Of a DNA stretch of 64,000 nt, positions 24,950-35,719 are shown one piece after another. Made by a program: the position numbers and the translations under genes. A model generated the notes under the pieces. The model made no database searches. It was not told the DNA's origin and saw only the letters and a list, made by a program, of their open reading frames with translations. Origin of the DNA: Neocallimastix lanati (nom. inval.). Taxonomy: Eukaryota; Neocallimastigomycota; Neocallimastigomycetes; Neocallimastigales; Neocallimastigaceae. The stretch lies in NCBI GenBank assembly GCA_016946835.1, contig JACVTC010000037.1:38501-102500 (forward strand), given 5' to 3'. Numbering within the stretch: position 1 is the first letter of the stretch; every line of letters starts with the position of its first letter.

Positions 24950-25768
24950 ATAATAATAATAAATAAATAAAGAAATAAATAAAAACATTAAAAAATAAAT
25001 TAAAAATAACAAACTGAGAAGGTAATAATACCTTCATATATAGAGTTAGCCATCTAATTGGGGATGGTGAGTACATTTTTAGGTAGTAATAAAGGAAAGG
25101 TCTCCTTTTCCTATACCGTAGCGGTTTGTACTGTACGGAAATGCAGTATTTCACGTGAAAGTATAGGTTATCCGAATGTAGCTCTAGCGAATAAGGAACT
25201 CTTGGTCACCGAAGGCCTCGAGGTTCTTCAATACTATGTATTGAAGTAAAATTATATAGTTTTAATTTTAATAATGGGTTTTAACAGTTTGTTTATCCCA
25301 AACAAAATTGGTTATAGCAGTTATGTTTTTTTTTTATGCTTGATTATATAAAACTGCTATGGAAAACATAAAATAATTTTTTTTATGTTTTAATGGATCA
25401 CTTTTGCCGGTTTTTGAATGTTGTAAGGCATAAGAAAGTGATATTGAATTTTAATTAAAATAATACTAAATATTGTATTTATGCAGAAGTTTATAATAAA
25501 GGATAAGTTTATAATAATATTTTGTTAATCATTTTAATTTAATTTCCAAGTACGTAGTTGACCGTTACTGGTAGGCTGTAACATTAGACCTACACCTCAG
25601 CCCTTTGGTTGATAAACCAAATGACGGTAACACGGGAAGGAAGAAATTAAAGTGTATTCTATAAAATATTTATTAATCAAAATCCTTATTATAATTCTTA
25701 ATTTTGTGTAATAAAAATGTCCATTTTGTTAACTCTATCCTATTTTTATCTATACTAAAGGCATAAAA
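24465..25768 (+). other. Long structured leader of element B
   Basis: It opens with the self-priming site (24465-24476). Poly-A/T runs occupy about 24610-24720 and 24919-24948. A less AT-rich part then holds three hairpin modules also found in element G: 25173-25224 (loop TCACCGAAGG), 25399-25440 (CACTTT...AAAGTG with TGCC...GGCA inside) and 25562-25635 (three-stem block with CCTCAGCC). The 1.3-kb length before the Gag ATG suggests regulated or internal translation start, or packaging; this is inference. Confidence 0.55.
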
Positions 25769-28700
25769 ATGGATTTCAATAGTAATAAACAAGCAATTTC
25801 CTCAAGTAAAGTTAATAATTCCTATCTCCATGATGAAAATGCATCCAAACTTATTACTGCAATTGCTGACTTCATTCCTGCTTTCTTTTCTCCTAATGGT
25901 GTCCTCCAAAAGGAAAATGAAAGCAATAAACTAAATATCTTAGAAATTTTAATTCAAAGTGAAGATTTCTTTAAGGAGCATCCAAATTCTTTTCAAAAGG
26001 ATGAACTAAAAAGTTCTTTTGTTATTAATAAACTTACTGGTACCGCCAGAAAATGGGGTCTTTCTCTTTTAACTGATGGTACTCTAAAGAACCTTGAATT
26101 TAGTAAGTTTAAGAAGCTCTTACTGGATAACTTTGATATTGGGAATGAAAGGAAGCAAAAATATGTCATCATGGAAAAGTTATGGAAATTGAAACAACTT
26201 CAACTAGGAAATGTTGCTGAATATACTATTGAATTTCGGAGATTGGCTGGACGTTTAGGATGGCCCGACGAAGTTTTAATCGATATAATCGGTAAGGGTC
26301 TACTTGACAAAGTCCGCGAAGAGTTTGATAAACTCGAAAAGCCATCTACTCTTTTTGAAGCTACCAACATTATTATTGGAATTGATAAGAAGTGTTTTTT
26401 GGAAAGTCGTCTACGCCACAATCAAAAAAATAAATTTAATGGAAAAATGTCGTTTCATAGGAAGAGAAACGATTTATTAAAATCAGAAAAGAATTCTAAA
26501 CATTCTCATTTCAGAAAAAATAAGTCAAAAAACGACATACTTTCAGCAAATTACACCTCGAATATTAAAACAACAATCACAACTACCTTCTACCTTGATA
26601 TTAATGGAAGAAATATTAAGGCAAATCTATTAATTGATTCGGGTTCTGCCAGAAGTTTTATTTGTAAAAACTTCGCAAATTCTAATAAATTACCTGTGTT
26701 AGGACTCAATTCCCAAATCAACATCCAACTTCCTAATGGGAAAAGTATGAATATCAGGCAAACTACTAAGCCCCTTAAATTAAAATTTATGGATCATAAG
26801 GAAACTTTTGAATTCTGCATTGCTAATCTATCTCTTCAGGGCATTAATGGTATTCTTGGAAGGGATTGGTTATCCGTTCACAATCCTTTCATCGATTATA
26901 AAAATAATAGAATCTACTTCCTTGGTAGATACTGTGGCTCACATTGCCCATCCTCCAAAAGTAATAAGTTTTTTAATCAAAATAAAAATATTACTGCTTC
27001 AATGTTGGAGAATTCAGAAGAAGATTCAGTATTACCAAATTCGGCTTTTGATACAGATATCTCAGATTCTGATTTATGTGCCGCAATGATTGATTCAGAA
27101 GAAGTAAACACTGACGTTCAGGGAAAAGAAGAGATTATTAATAAATACTATTCGGATCTTAAAATAGTATTTGAAAAGAAACAAGCTGAGAACTTACCAC
27201 CCCATCGTGACTATGATATTGCTATTGAGCTTATTCCTGGTGGACAACTTTATTTTGGTCCAATATACTCTCTTACTGTACAAGAATTGAAAGCTTTAAA
27301 GGATTATATTAAGGAAAACTTAAAAAAGAAATTCATTAGGAAGTCAAAATCACCAGCAGGTGCTCCTATATTATTTGTAATGAAACGCGATGGTACCCTT
27401 AGACTCTGTGTAGATTATCGCCGATTAAATGCTATCACAATCCGTAATAGCTACCCAATTCCACGAATAAATGACTTGATTGAATCCTTTCAAGGAGCTA
27501 AGATATTTACGCGTCTTGACCTTAGATCTGCTTATAACCTAATCAGAGTTAAAGAAGGTCACGAATATCTTACTGCTTTTAGAACCCCTTTAGGACATTT
27601 CGAATATCTCGTTATGCCTTTTGGTCTTCGAAATGCCCCTTCGGTTTTTCAACGTTTTGTACAAGATATCTTCAGTGATATCATTGGTTCTTTCATGCAA
27701 GTCTATCTGGACGACATCATTATTTACTCTAACAACGAAGAAGAACATATTAAACATGTTAGGATCGTTCTTCAACTTCTCATCAACAATGGATTATATG
27801 CTAAATTAGAGAAATGTGACTTCCATGTTACTAAAACCACTTTCTTAGGCTTCACTGTTTCTGTAGATGGTCTCACTATGGATAAGGATAAGGTAAAATC
27901 TGTTCTGGATTGGCCTATTCCGAAGAATCAAAAGGAATTACAAAGTTTTCTAGGCTTATGTAATTTCTATAGAAAGTTTATCAATAATTTTGCCAAAAAT
28001 ATGGAACCTCTTCGTCGACTTTTAAGGAAAAATACTACATTTAATTGGGATGAATCAGCAAATGAAGCTTTTAATAAATTGAAAGAATCTTTTAAAGCTG
28101 ATGAAGTGCTCATTTTTCCTAATCCAGAGAAAGAATTCATCGTTGAAACAGATGCTAGCGACTTTGCTGTCGGATGCATACTTTCTCAGGTTAGTGACAC
28201 TGATAACTTATTGCATCCCGTAGCCTTCCATTCTAGATCCCTCAATAAAGCAGAAGTCAATTATACTATATATGATAAAGAACTTCTTGCTATAATTACT
28301 GCGTTTGAAACTTGGAGGCATCATTTAGAAGGCGCAAAATTTCCTGTTCAAGTAATAACAGACCACAAGAACTTATTGTATTTTAAGAAACCCCAACATT
28401 TAAATCAAAGACAAATTCGTTGGAGTCTCTTTTTATCAAAGTTTGACTATAGGATTGCATTCAGATCAGGCGCTAAAAGTGGCAAACCAGATGCTCTTTC
28501 AAGACGCCCAGACTTTAAATCTGACTCTTCATCTGAATCACAACCTGTAATTAACAATAATGCTTTCTGTTGTGCTATAAATGACAATATTAGTAGTCTT
28601 ATTGAAGCACAGAAAGCTGATAATTATTGTAAAAATATCCTCTTAAAAATAAGGGATAAGTCAAACAACATCAAAAGTTCTTTATTTTCCTTCGTCGATG

Positions 28701-29812
28701 GCGTACTTCACTTTCAGAAGCGTATTATTATCCCTTCCAGTCTCAGGGCTAGACTTTTAAAGTCTTTCCATGATGCACCCACTAGTGGCCATCAGGGGGT
28801 AGATAGGACCTTTGAAAAACTCAGAAGGAACTACTGGTGGCCTAATATGAAAAAAGATATTTCAAATTATGTGGCTTCTTGTGATGTTTGTTGTAGAAAT
28901 AAAATCCGTCGTCATAAACCTTATGGTAAACTAATACCACTTCCTACTCCTACAAAACCCTGGGAAGTTATTGGCGTCGATTTTATTGTTTCATTGCCTT
29001 CTTCACAAGATTGCACTTGTATCATGGTTGTTTCTGATCATTTAACTAAAATGATTCATTTAGTACCCTGCTCCGATGTTCCCTCTGCCGACTTAACTGC
29101 CAAGCTCTTACTTTTCCAAGTCTTTAAGTATCATGGTTTTCCTAAAGTGATTGTGTCTGATCATGGCTCCCAATTCTCTTCTCAATTTTGGACTTCGTTG
29201 TGCGATGCTATTCGTGCCAAACCAAGACTTGCTACTGCTCACCACCAACAATCAAATGGTCAGGTTGAACGGGCTAATGCTGTAATAGAGCAATATCTTC
29301 GCTGCTATTGTTCTTCTGCTCAAAACGAATGGTGTTTCTACCTCCCTTTATGTGAAATGTCCTACAACAACTCCATTCACAAATCAATATCTCAAACTCC
29401 TTTTCATGCTAACTATGGATTTGACCCAAATTGTGTTATTGATTCACCACCGATTCTGCTAAAAGATAGTGCTTCTGTTCTTACAAGGGATTGGTCTTCA
29501 CATTTCAATGCCCTTCGTCAACATTTAGTTAAAGCCAAAGAAGATTTTAAGAAATATGCTGACAATAAAAAATCTGTAGGACCTGACTTTAAGGTAAATG
29601 ATTTGGTTATGCTTAGAAGATACTACTTTACGAATGAACCCTCTAGAAAATTATCCACTCAATATCTTGGACCTTTTAAAATCATCGAGAAAAGGGAAAG
29701 AATGAATTACCGTTTGGAACTTCCAGAGAATTTACATCTCCATCCGGTATTTCATATCTCACAATTGGAACCATATACTAAAAGAAATGAAGACTTAATG
29801 GAAACATCATAA
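25769..29812 (+). CDS. Element B Gag-Pol polyprotein
   Basis: 1347 aa in one frame. Gag capsid is about residues 20-215 with no zinc knuckle. Then come the aspartic protease (LIDSGSARSF near 288), reverse transcriptase (about 505-690, YLDDIIIYS near 645), RNase H (VETDASDFAVG near 790, TDHKN near 863, DALSRR near 910), H2C2 finger (about 1000-1045) and DDE integrase (GVDFIVSLP near 1068, SDHGSQF near 1130, QQSNGQVERANA near 1160). The GPF segment and HPVFHISQLEPY close the protein. No recoding site is needed, as in Tf1-like elements, where Gag and enzymes come from one polyprotein. Confidence 0.94.
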   Translation: MDFNSNKQAISSSKVNNSYLHDENASKLITAIADFIPAFFSPNGVLQKENESNKLNILEILIQSEDFFKEHPNSFQKDELKSSFVINKLTGTARKWGLSLLTDGTLKNLEFSKFKKLLLDNFDIGNERKQKYVIMEKLWKLKQLQLGNVAEYTIEFRRLAGRLGWPDEVLIDIIGKGLLDKVREEFDKLEKPSTLFEATNIIIGIDKKCFLESRLRHNQKNKFNGKMSFHRKRNDLLKSEKNSKHSHFRKNKSKNDILSANYTSNIKTTITTTFYLDINGRNIKANLLIDSGSARSFICKNFANSNKLPVLGLNSQINIQLPNGKSMNIRQTTKPLKLKFMDHKETFEFCIANLSLQGINGILGRDWLSVHNPFIDYKNNRIYFLGRYCGSHCPSSKSNKFFNQNKNITASMLENSEEDSVLPNSAFDTDISDSDLCAAMIDSEEVNTDVQGKEEIINKYYSDLKIVFEKKQAENLPPHRDYDIAIELIPGGQLYFGPIYSLTVQELKALKDYIKENLKKKFIRKSKSPAGAPILFVMKRDGTLRLCVDYRRLNAITIRNSYPIPRINDLIESFQGAKIFTRLDLRSAYNLIRVKEGHEYLTAFRTPLGHFEYLVMPFGLRNAPSVFQRFVQDIFSDIIGSFMQVYLDDIIIYSNNEEEHIKHVRIVLQLLINNGLYAKLEKCDFHVTKTTFLGFTVSVDGLTMDKDKVKSVLDWPIPKNQKELQSFLGLCNFYRKFINNFAKNMEPLRRLLRKNTTFNWDESANEAFNKLKESFKADEVLIFPNPEKEFIVETDASDFAVGCILSQVSDTDNLLHPVAFHSRSLNKAEVNYTIYDKELLAIITAFETWRHHLEGAKFPVQVITDHKNLLYFKKPQHLNQRQIRWSLFLSKFDYRIAFRSGAKSGKPDALSRRPDFKSDSSSESQPVINNNAFCCAINDNISSLIEAQKADNYCKNILLKIRDKSNNIKSSLFSFVDGVLHFQKRIIIPSSLRARLLKSFHDAPTSGHQGVDRTFEKLRRNYWWPNMKKDISNYVASCDVCCRNKIRRHKPYGKLIPLPTPTKPWEVIGVDFIVSLPSSQDCTCIMVVSDHLTKMIHLVPCSDVPSADLTAKLLLFQVFKYHGFPKVIVSDHGSQFSSQFWTSLCDAIRAKPRLATAHHQQSNGQVERANAVIEQYLRCYCSSAQNEWCFYLPLCEMSYNNSIHKSISQTPFHANYGFDPNCVIDSPPILLKDSASVLTRDWSSHFNALRQHLVKAKEDFKKYADNKKSVGPDFKVNDLVMLRRYYFTNEPSRKLSTQYLGPFKIIEKRERMNYRLELPENLHLHPVFHISQLEPYTKRNEDLMETS

Positions 29813-29825
29813 TTAAACAGAGCAA

Positions 29826-30715
29826 TGTAAGAATCTATAATTATTTGTTAGCAAATAATTATATTTTCTTAGTTAAGTTATTATAACTATAACTTTATTT
29901 AATTACATATAATATTTATTAAATTTATTTATTTTAATTTTAAATATTCATTAATTTAACAAAATTTATTTAATTAATTTTAAATAATATATTTAAAATA
30001 TGCTAAATTCTCTATTGTAACTAATGTATTTTGTATTGTATTCTGTATTTTATAATGTATTCTGTATTTTATAATGTATTCTGTATTTTATAATGTATTC
30101 TGTATTTTATTAACTATTTAATTTTATATTTTTAATATAAGGATAAATTATATGATCGAAATATCTTTTATTATTTTATTCTTTTATTTTCGATCATTAG
30201 ATTGGAAAATCGGTTAATTAAGATTTTTTCCAATTACTTTTTAGAAGTAATCGGTTTTACTTAATTAATGCGATGATCGATATGGATAGAATATCGATCG
30301 AAAACTTATCTAGGTTTTTCTATCTAATCTTTTCCTAGATAAGAGATTTGTTAAGATTAGAAAACCCTTTCTTATTTAACCTTATTTTCATAAAAAAATA
30401 TAAATAAGGCTCTTGAGTTCTCTTTGAGAAATCAAGAGTTATTATTATAAAAAACATAGTTATAATAGTAACATTTTTATATTTTTAACTTTAATAAATT
30501 AATAAAAATATTTTATTCAAAAACATATTTTTAAGATCAATTTATACAAACAATTCTTCTCTTACATGTTGTGTTATTATTATAATTAATTTTATAATAA
30601 ACTCTACATTAAAGGTAAAAAATTTATTTTATTTCATTTTCTCAACTTAATGAATTAGTCGTTAAGTTGTAGTTAATAATTCTATTTTGAGTTAGTTCTT
30701 AATAGAATTATTACA
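29826..30715 (+). repeat. 3' LTR of element B
   Basis: 890 bp, matching the 5' copy throughout on reading. It is preceded by a weak purine tract (AAACAGAGCAA) and followed by TTTTT at 30716-30720, then the last 13 bp of LTR D. Confidence 0.93.
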
Positions 30716-30733
30716 TTTTTAAGATTCGTTACA

Positions 30734-33700
30734 GTCATGATAGAATTCTAAAACTCTTATTCTAATTTTATTGGGAACATAAATTAAATTTTCAAAAAGT
30801 AAATAACCATTTTTGTCAAGAGAAAATTTATCGATTTTACTAAAAGGGGGATCTTTTGATTTATCATTTTTAAGAAATTCAGTTATTTTGCAATAGAATT
30901 CATCATTAGCTAGAGAATCATGAATAGAGGAGATTAAAGAATCATTCTTAAAACTACATGAATTAATAACGCATGAAATAGGACGAACACTAGCAAATAA
31001 ATGATCACTACGTCTGGATAAAATATCTGGTTTACCTGACTTTTTACCAGCTCTGTAAATTAGTTTAAAATCAAATCTAGATAAGAATTCATACCAACGG
31101 ATTTGACGTTGGGAAAGGAGTTCGGGTTTTCGAGGAAAGGTTAAATTTTTATGATCAGTATAAATAATAAACTGATGGCGAGCTCCTTCTAAGTAATGTC
31201 TCCATCCTTCCAATGCAACTTTAATAGCAAGAAGTTCTTTGTCATAGATAGGGTAATTTCTTTGGGATTTAGTTAAGCTAGTAGAAATAAAAGCAATTGG
31301 ATGCAAATGCCCATCAAATTCCTGAGAAAGAATTGCACCAACAGCAAAATTACTAGCATCAGTTTCAACAATGAATTGTTTGTTGCTATCAGGATGTTTC
31401 AAAATAGGAGCAGTAGTAAATAATTCTTTTAAAGTATCAAACGCTTTTTGTTGTTCAGAACTCCAATTAAAAGGAACATTTTTTCTAGTTAATTTGTGGA
31501 GAGGATTTGCAATTTTCGCAAAGTCTTTAATAAAAATTCTGTAATAATTACAAAGTCCAATAAACGATTGAATTTCTTTAACGTTTGTTGGAACAGGCCA
31601 ATCTAAAATTGCTTTAACTTTTTCTTTATCCATTTTAATTCCATCTCTTGATAAAACATAACCAAGAAAGGTAGTTTCAGTTACATCAAATTCACACTTT
31701 TCTAATTTAACAACTAAATGATTCTCTAACAATTTTCTTAAAACTTTCTTAACATGTACATGATGTTCTTCCAAAGTATTAGAATAAATTAAAATGTCAT
31801 CAATGTAAGAGATTACAAAATCATCTAAGTAATCACTGAGAACATCATTTATAAAATGTTGGAATGTAGCAGGGGCATTCTTAAGCCCAAAAGGCATAAC
31901 GAGATATTCAAAGTGCCCGTATCTTGTACGAAAGGCAGTTTTGTACTCGTCACCTTCTTTAATTCTTACTAAGTTATAAGCAGATTTTAAATCTAACTTA
32001 GTAAAATATTTAGCACCTTTAACTCTATCCAACAATTCACTAATTAAAGGAAGTGGATAAGAGTTACGGATGGTCATTTCGTTCAATTTTCTATAATCAA
32101 TAACTAGTCTATAAGTACCATCCTTTTTTCTAACAAATAAAATAGGTGCACCAGCAGGAGAAGAAGATTTCCTAATAAAACCCTTTTTTAAATTCTCTTC
32201 TAAATATTTCTTTAATTCTTCTCTCTCCGTTTCAGTTAAAGGGTACAACGGACCATAAAATAGACTACAATTATCTTTTAATTTAATTTCACAATCATAA
32301 TTACGATGCGGAGGTAACACATTACAATTATTTTCATTAAACACTTCTTTAAACATCAAATAGATTTCAGGTACTTCGACCTTTTCACCATCTTTATTTA
32401 AATTATTATTTTCATCATTACATTTTTCAATTACATTTAATTTCTTACATTTACTAGATTCACAAATTTTCTTTAAAATCCTTAAACTATTAGTACTAAT
32501 TTTACTATCACAATTCATAACAATAATATCATCACTATCGCTAAAGTTATCACTATCACTAATGCTATCACTAAAATTATCTAACATAAAAGTATCATTA
32601 ATATCACTATCACTATCATAATTATTAAATTCAGAGCAAGTTCTAATACGAGTTCGGCGGCCACGAATAGAAATTTCTTCTTCTGAGTCAGAGTCGGAAT
32701 CAGAGTCAAAGAGAGGTTTTCTTTTTCTTGATTCTTCAATAATAACTTTGTTTTCTTCTAGGTTGGTAGCAGGTTCTTTTCCTTTGTTCCTTTTCTTGTT
32801 CTTGTTTTTCCTTTTTCTTTTACCATTGTTACAATGTCTTGCACAGAAACCGGATCCGAAAGAAATCTTCTTTGCGTCATGGTAGTTGTAGGGGGAGTGC
32901 TTATTGATCCATGGTAAACCCAAGATAATATCAACATCAGGAATCCTGAGAACATAGAGTTGAATCGTTTCCAAGTGGTTCCTTAAACGAAGAACGCATT
33001 TCTCAGTTTCCTTTTTTACTGATGAAACACCATATCCAAGACCAGTAACACGGAAAGGTTCTTCGATTTCTTTTGTTTTAATTCCAAAGGCTTTAGCGAA
33101 TTCAGGATGGATAAAATTAAGATCAGAACCAGAATCGATCAGAACTCTTGCTTTTACTTCTTCTGTATCGTTTGTTTTAATATAGAAATCAATGATATTA
33201 CTTTTCTTTGTCAAAAGTGAGTTTTGTTCTTCCACGATTTTTCTAACTTTGACAATATCTTCTTGGCTGTTGATTCTTCTAATTCTTCTTAAACTACTTG
33301 AGGGTGTGGTAGCGGTGTTTTCTTGTTTACTGATAATCTTGACTCCTGCAGGTTTCTTCTTATTTTGACAGTTAAAATAGCGATGACCTGGTTTTTTACA
33401 ATAATAGCACAATCCTTTCCTTCTTTCTTCATCTCTTGAATTCGAGTTTTCTTGATATAATTTCTGGTTAGAAGGGAAGTAACTTGTATTCGTTTGTCCT
33501 CTCTTAATTCTGTATAAATCTATTTCCATTGGGTCACTAGTAGACGCATGATTATTATTATTTATTTCCTTACGATGGTAATAATTATGATAGAAAAATT
33601 CATTTATTTCATGTCTCTTAGTTAAGCTTTCGATACTAAGGACATCAGTGAAAAGTCTTCTTAAGTTGTTGGGATTTGGATTTACCACTGCAAGGTGCTC

Positions 33701-34216
33701 CCTCATCTTGTAGTGAAGTCCTTTTACAAACATATAAATCTTAGCAGAATCGTTAAAATCTGAATGTCTGCTGATTTTATTAAATTCATTTATATACTCA
33801 CTAACATGACCAAATTTATGTTGTCGGATGCTGCATAATTTACCGTTTGCGACAACTGTGCTCATGTCCTGCTCTCCAAATTGATTTCTTAATTCTTGAA
33901 TAAAATCTTCATAAACATTGAGCAGGGGATCATTATTTCTTCGCAAGTTTGAGGCCCATATCAAGGGATCACCGACAAGATAAGAAATTATAAATCTGAC
34001 CTTTGTATGGTCGTTATTGAAACCTTGTGGATTGGCTTCCATAGCTATTTCAGCTCTTGTAAGGAAGCCATCAAAGTCCTTCTTGATTCCAGAAAATAGC
34101 GGTGGTTCGTTAACAATCTTTTGATTGTTACGGGGCAGAACTTGATGATTCTCTTGATTCATTTCTTGCAGGTTAAGGTCTTCGAATCTTCTTATTAGGT
34201 TGTTAAATCCCTCCAA
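30734..34216 (-). CDS. Element C Gag-protease-RT-RNase H part of the polyprotein
   Basis: About 1160 codons from ATG 34216 to the insertion site of D. Gag capsid is about residues 35-215. A CCHC knuckle (CYYCKKPGHRYFNC) lies near 268-281, protease (VLIDSGSDLNFIHPEF) near 355, a Ser/Asp-rich acidic linker about 500-600, RT about 660-850 (VIDYRKLNEM, YIDDILIYS) and RNase H about 935-1075 (VETDASNFAVGAIL, TDHKNLTF). The frame runs into the start of the zinc finger at the D insertion; the integrase is at 14628-15970. Gag and Pol share one frame. Confidence 0.93.
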
Positions 34217-34634
34217 TTTGATTATTTTAAATTGACTTAAATTTTTGCAATTTCTTTAACAAAAATATCAAACAAATAAATATTTCAAACTATAACGTTT
34301 TTTCATCTAGTCGATCTAGCTCTATCCTTTGAAGCGGTGCTGTCGAGTAAACGAAACGTTATAAATTAAAATATTAAAGGTTTATGATTTTTCAAATCTT
34401 GTTCTAAGACGTGTAATTGTAATTTCGGTAGCAATATTATAGAGCTGGTGGCAGTATTCTGAAACTGGTAGCAATAATCTAAAACTGGTAGCAATAATCT
34501 AAAACTGGTAGCAATAATCTAAAACTGGTAAAAAAATATTTTGAATCAAGCCACACACAAGCCACTGTTAACGTATCACGTGTTATAATCTTGACTTATA
34601 ACGTATTTTATTGAGAGAAAAAGGTAATTGTTAT
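34217..34634 (-). other. Leader of element C: long stem, tandem repeat, self-priming site
   Basis: On the minus strand 34634-34624 reads ATAACAATTAC directly after the LTR, which is the proposed self-primer site. A 20-bp unit (minus: AGATTATTGCTACCAGTTTT) is repeated about 4.4 times at 34443-34530. Positions 34291-34363 form a structure closed by a perfect 10-bp stem TATAACGTTT/AAACGTTATA with smaller hairpins inside. The Gag ATG follows at 34216. Confidence 0.55.
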
Positions 34635-35406
34635 TATAAAGTTTTGATTTAAAAAATAGATTATAAGTCAAAAATTATAATAACACTAAATAACACAAAA
34701 ATGTTTTATAAACAAATAGGTTTTATTATATTTAGATTTTAAAATAAACTTTATTAATTATTAGTGTTATTAACAATAAATCGTTAATAACAATTACATC
34801 GATTAAAATACATGAAATTTGATAACTATTTATATTTTTATCTTATTACATTTATAATATATAATTCCTATTGAATTATATTATCTAGCTATTTATTTAA
34901 AAACAATACTAACCTAAACTAATAATAAATAATTAACTATTACTAAATAAAGAGAATTATAATTAATAACTAAAATAAATATAATCAATTCTAATTGAGT
35001 TCATTTATTATTTATTTATTATTTAAATATTATTAGTAAATTTATTATATATTTTCTATTTAAAAATAATATAAAAGTTGTCATAATTATTTAATATAAA
35101 TTTAGGATAAAATGCCGTAAGTTTCAACATGACTAATTGCATAGCTTCATGTTGTTAATTTATCTTGTGAAAAACCTTAACTCTTATTATTTAAATTAAA
35201 TTACATAAAAAGAAATGATTTTCAAATACTAGTTTCACAAGAGAAATTTTTAATTTATTAGTATGATTGGGAAAAAATCGAAATTATGTTAAAAATATTT
35301 TCAATAATTTTATACACGTGATTTCAAATAAATTTATTTTAATTTTACTTAAATTTATGATTAAATTTAATTAAAATTATTTAAAGATATTAATAATATC
35401 TTTACA
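34635..35406 (-). repeat. 5' LTR of element C
   Basis: 772 bp, reading the same as the 3' LTR. A TATAAATA lies at 34834-34827 (minus strand). About 37 nt downstream, GTAATTGTTAT (34797-34787) is complementary to the first 11 nt after the LTR. ATAAG flanks it at 35407-35411. Confidence 0.93.
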
Positions 35407-35719
35407 ATAAGTTAGTGAATAAATGCCAATACCTTTGATAAATATTTTTATATAAGTAGTCATAAAATTTTCTTTATTTTTAGTCTTTATTATTCTTTTG
35501 AAAAACTTGTTTATCTATATATGTATTAAAGTAAAGGCTTCTTATTTTAAGAATAAAATAGTTATTAACAAAGTTTTTCTAAAAATTGTATACATGATAA
35601 TAATAGTTAATAGTTAAAATTATATAATTATTTTAAATAAATGTATTATTAATACTAAAATTATATAAATAAATAAAATAAAAGAAATTATTAAAGTCAA
35701 ATCTAAATAATTTATAAAA

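Larger units (their letters stand above)
23575..30715 (+). mobile_element. Element B: Ty3/gypsy retrotransposon with single Gag-Pol frame, looks whole
   Basis: 7.1 kb with 890-bp LTRs (TGTAAG...ATTACA) that read the same by eye, a long structured leader and one 1347-codon frame. TTTTT flanks it at 23570-23574 and 30716-30720. A single Gag-Pol frame plus apparent self-priming recalls the Tf1/sushi group of chromoviruses, though I see no chromodomain at the C terminus. Recent insertion is inferred from LTR identity. Confidence 0.93.
15971..30733 (-). repeat. Solo LTR D inserted in element C, itself split by A and B
   Basis: Terminal pieces are 15971-16556 and 30721-30733. The ends are TGTAACGAA and TTCGTTACA, a 9-bp inverted pair, and the flanking target duplication is GTCAT at 15966-15970 and 30734-30738. 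Without A and B it would be about 600 bp and would match the LTRs at 12407 and 38226 in layout: tRNA-like module near the 5' end, then a TATA-like ACTATAAATAGG. No internal element sequence remains, so it is a solo LTR. Confidence 0.88.
13819..35406 (-). mobile_element. Element C: chromovirus (Ty3/gypsy) carrying nested insertions
   Basis: Minus-strand element with two 772-bp LTRs that read the same by eye and a perfect 5-bp target duplication ATAAG at 13814-13818 and 35407-35411. The parts are the 5' LTR (34635-35406), a leader, Gag-protease-RT-RNase H (30734-34216), integrase with chromodomain (14628-15970) and the 3' LTR (13819-14590). Coding is interrupted by solo LTR D (15971-30733), which itself contains elements A and B. 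Without the insertions C would be about 6.8 kb. Near-identical LTRs imply a recent insertion, followed by the others. Confidence 0.93.

Noticed and set aside
25562-25635. Hammerhead or other known self-cleaving ribozyme
   Set aside because: The junction carries CCTCAGCC but neither CUGANGA nor GAAA on either strand, and no twister or HDV consensus is seen.
34443-34530. CRISPR-like repeat array
   Set aside because: The 20-bp units are directly adjacent without spacers, and the genome is eukaryotic; it is a plain tandem repeat.
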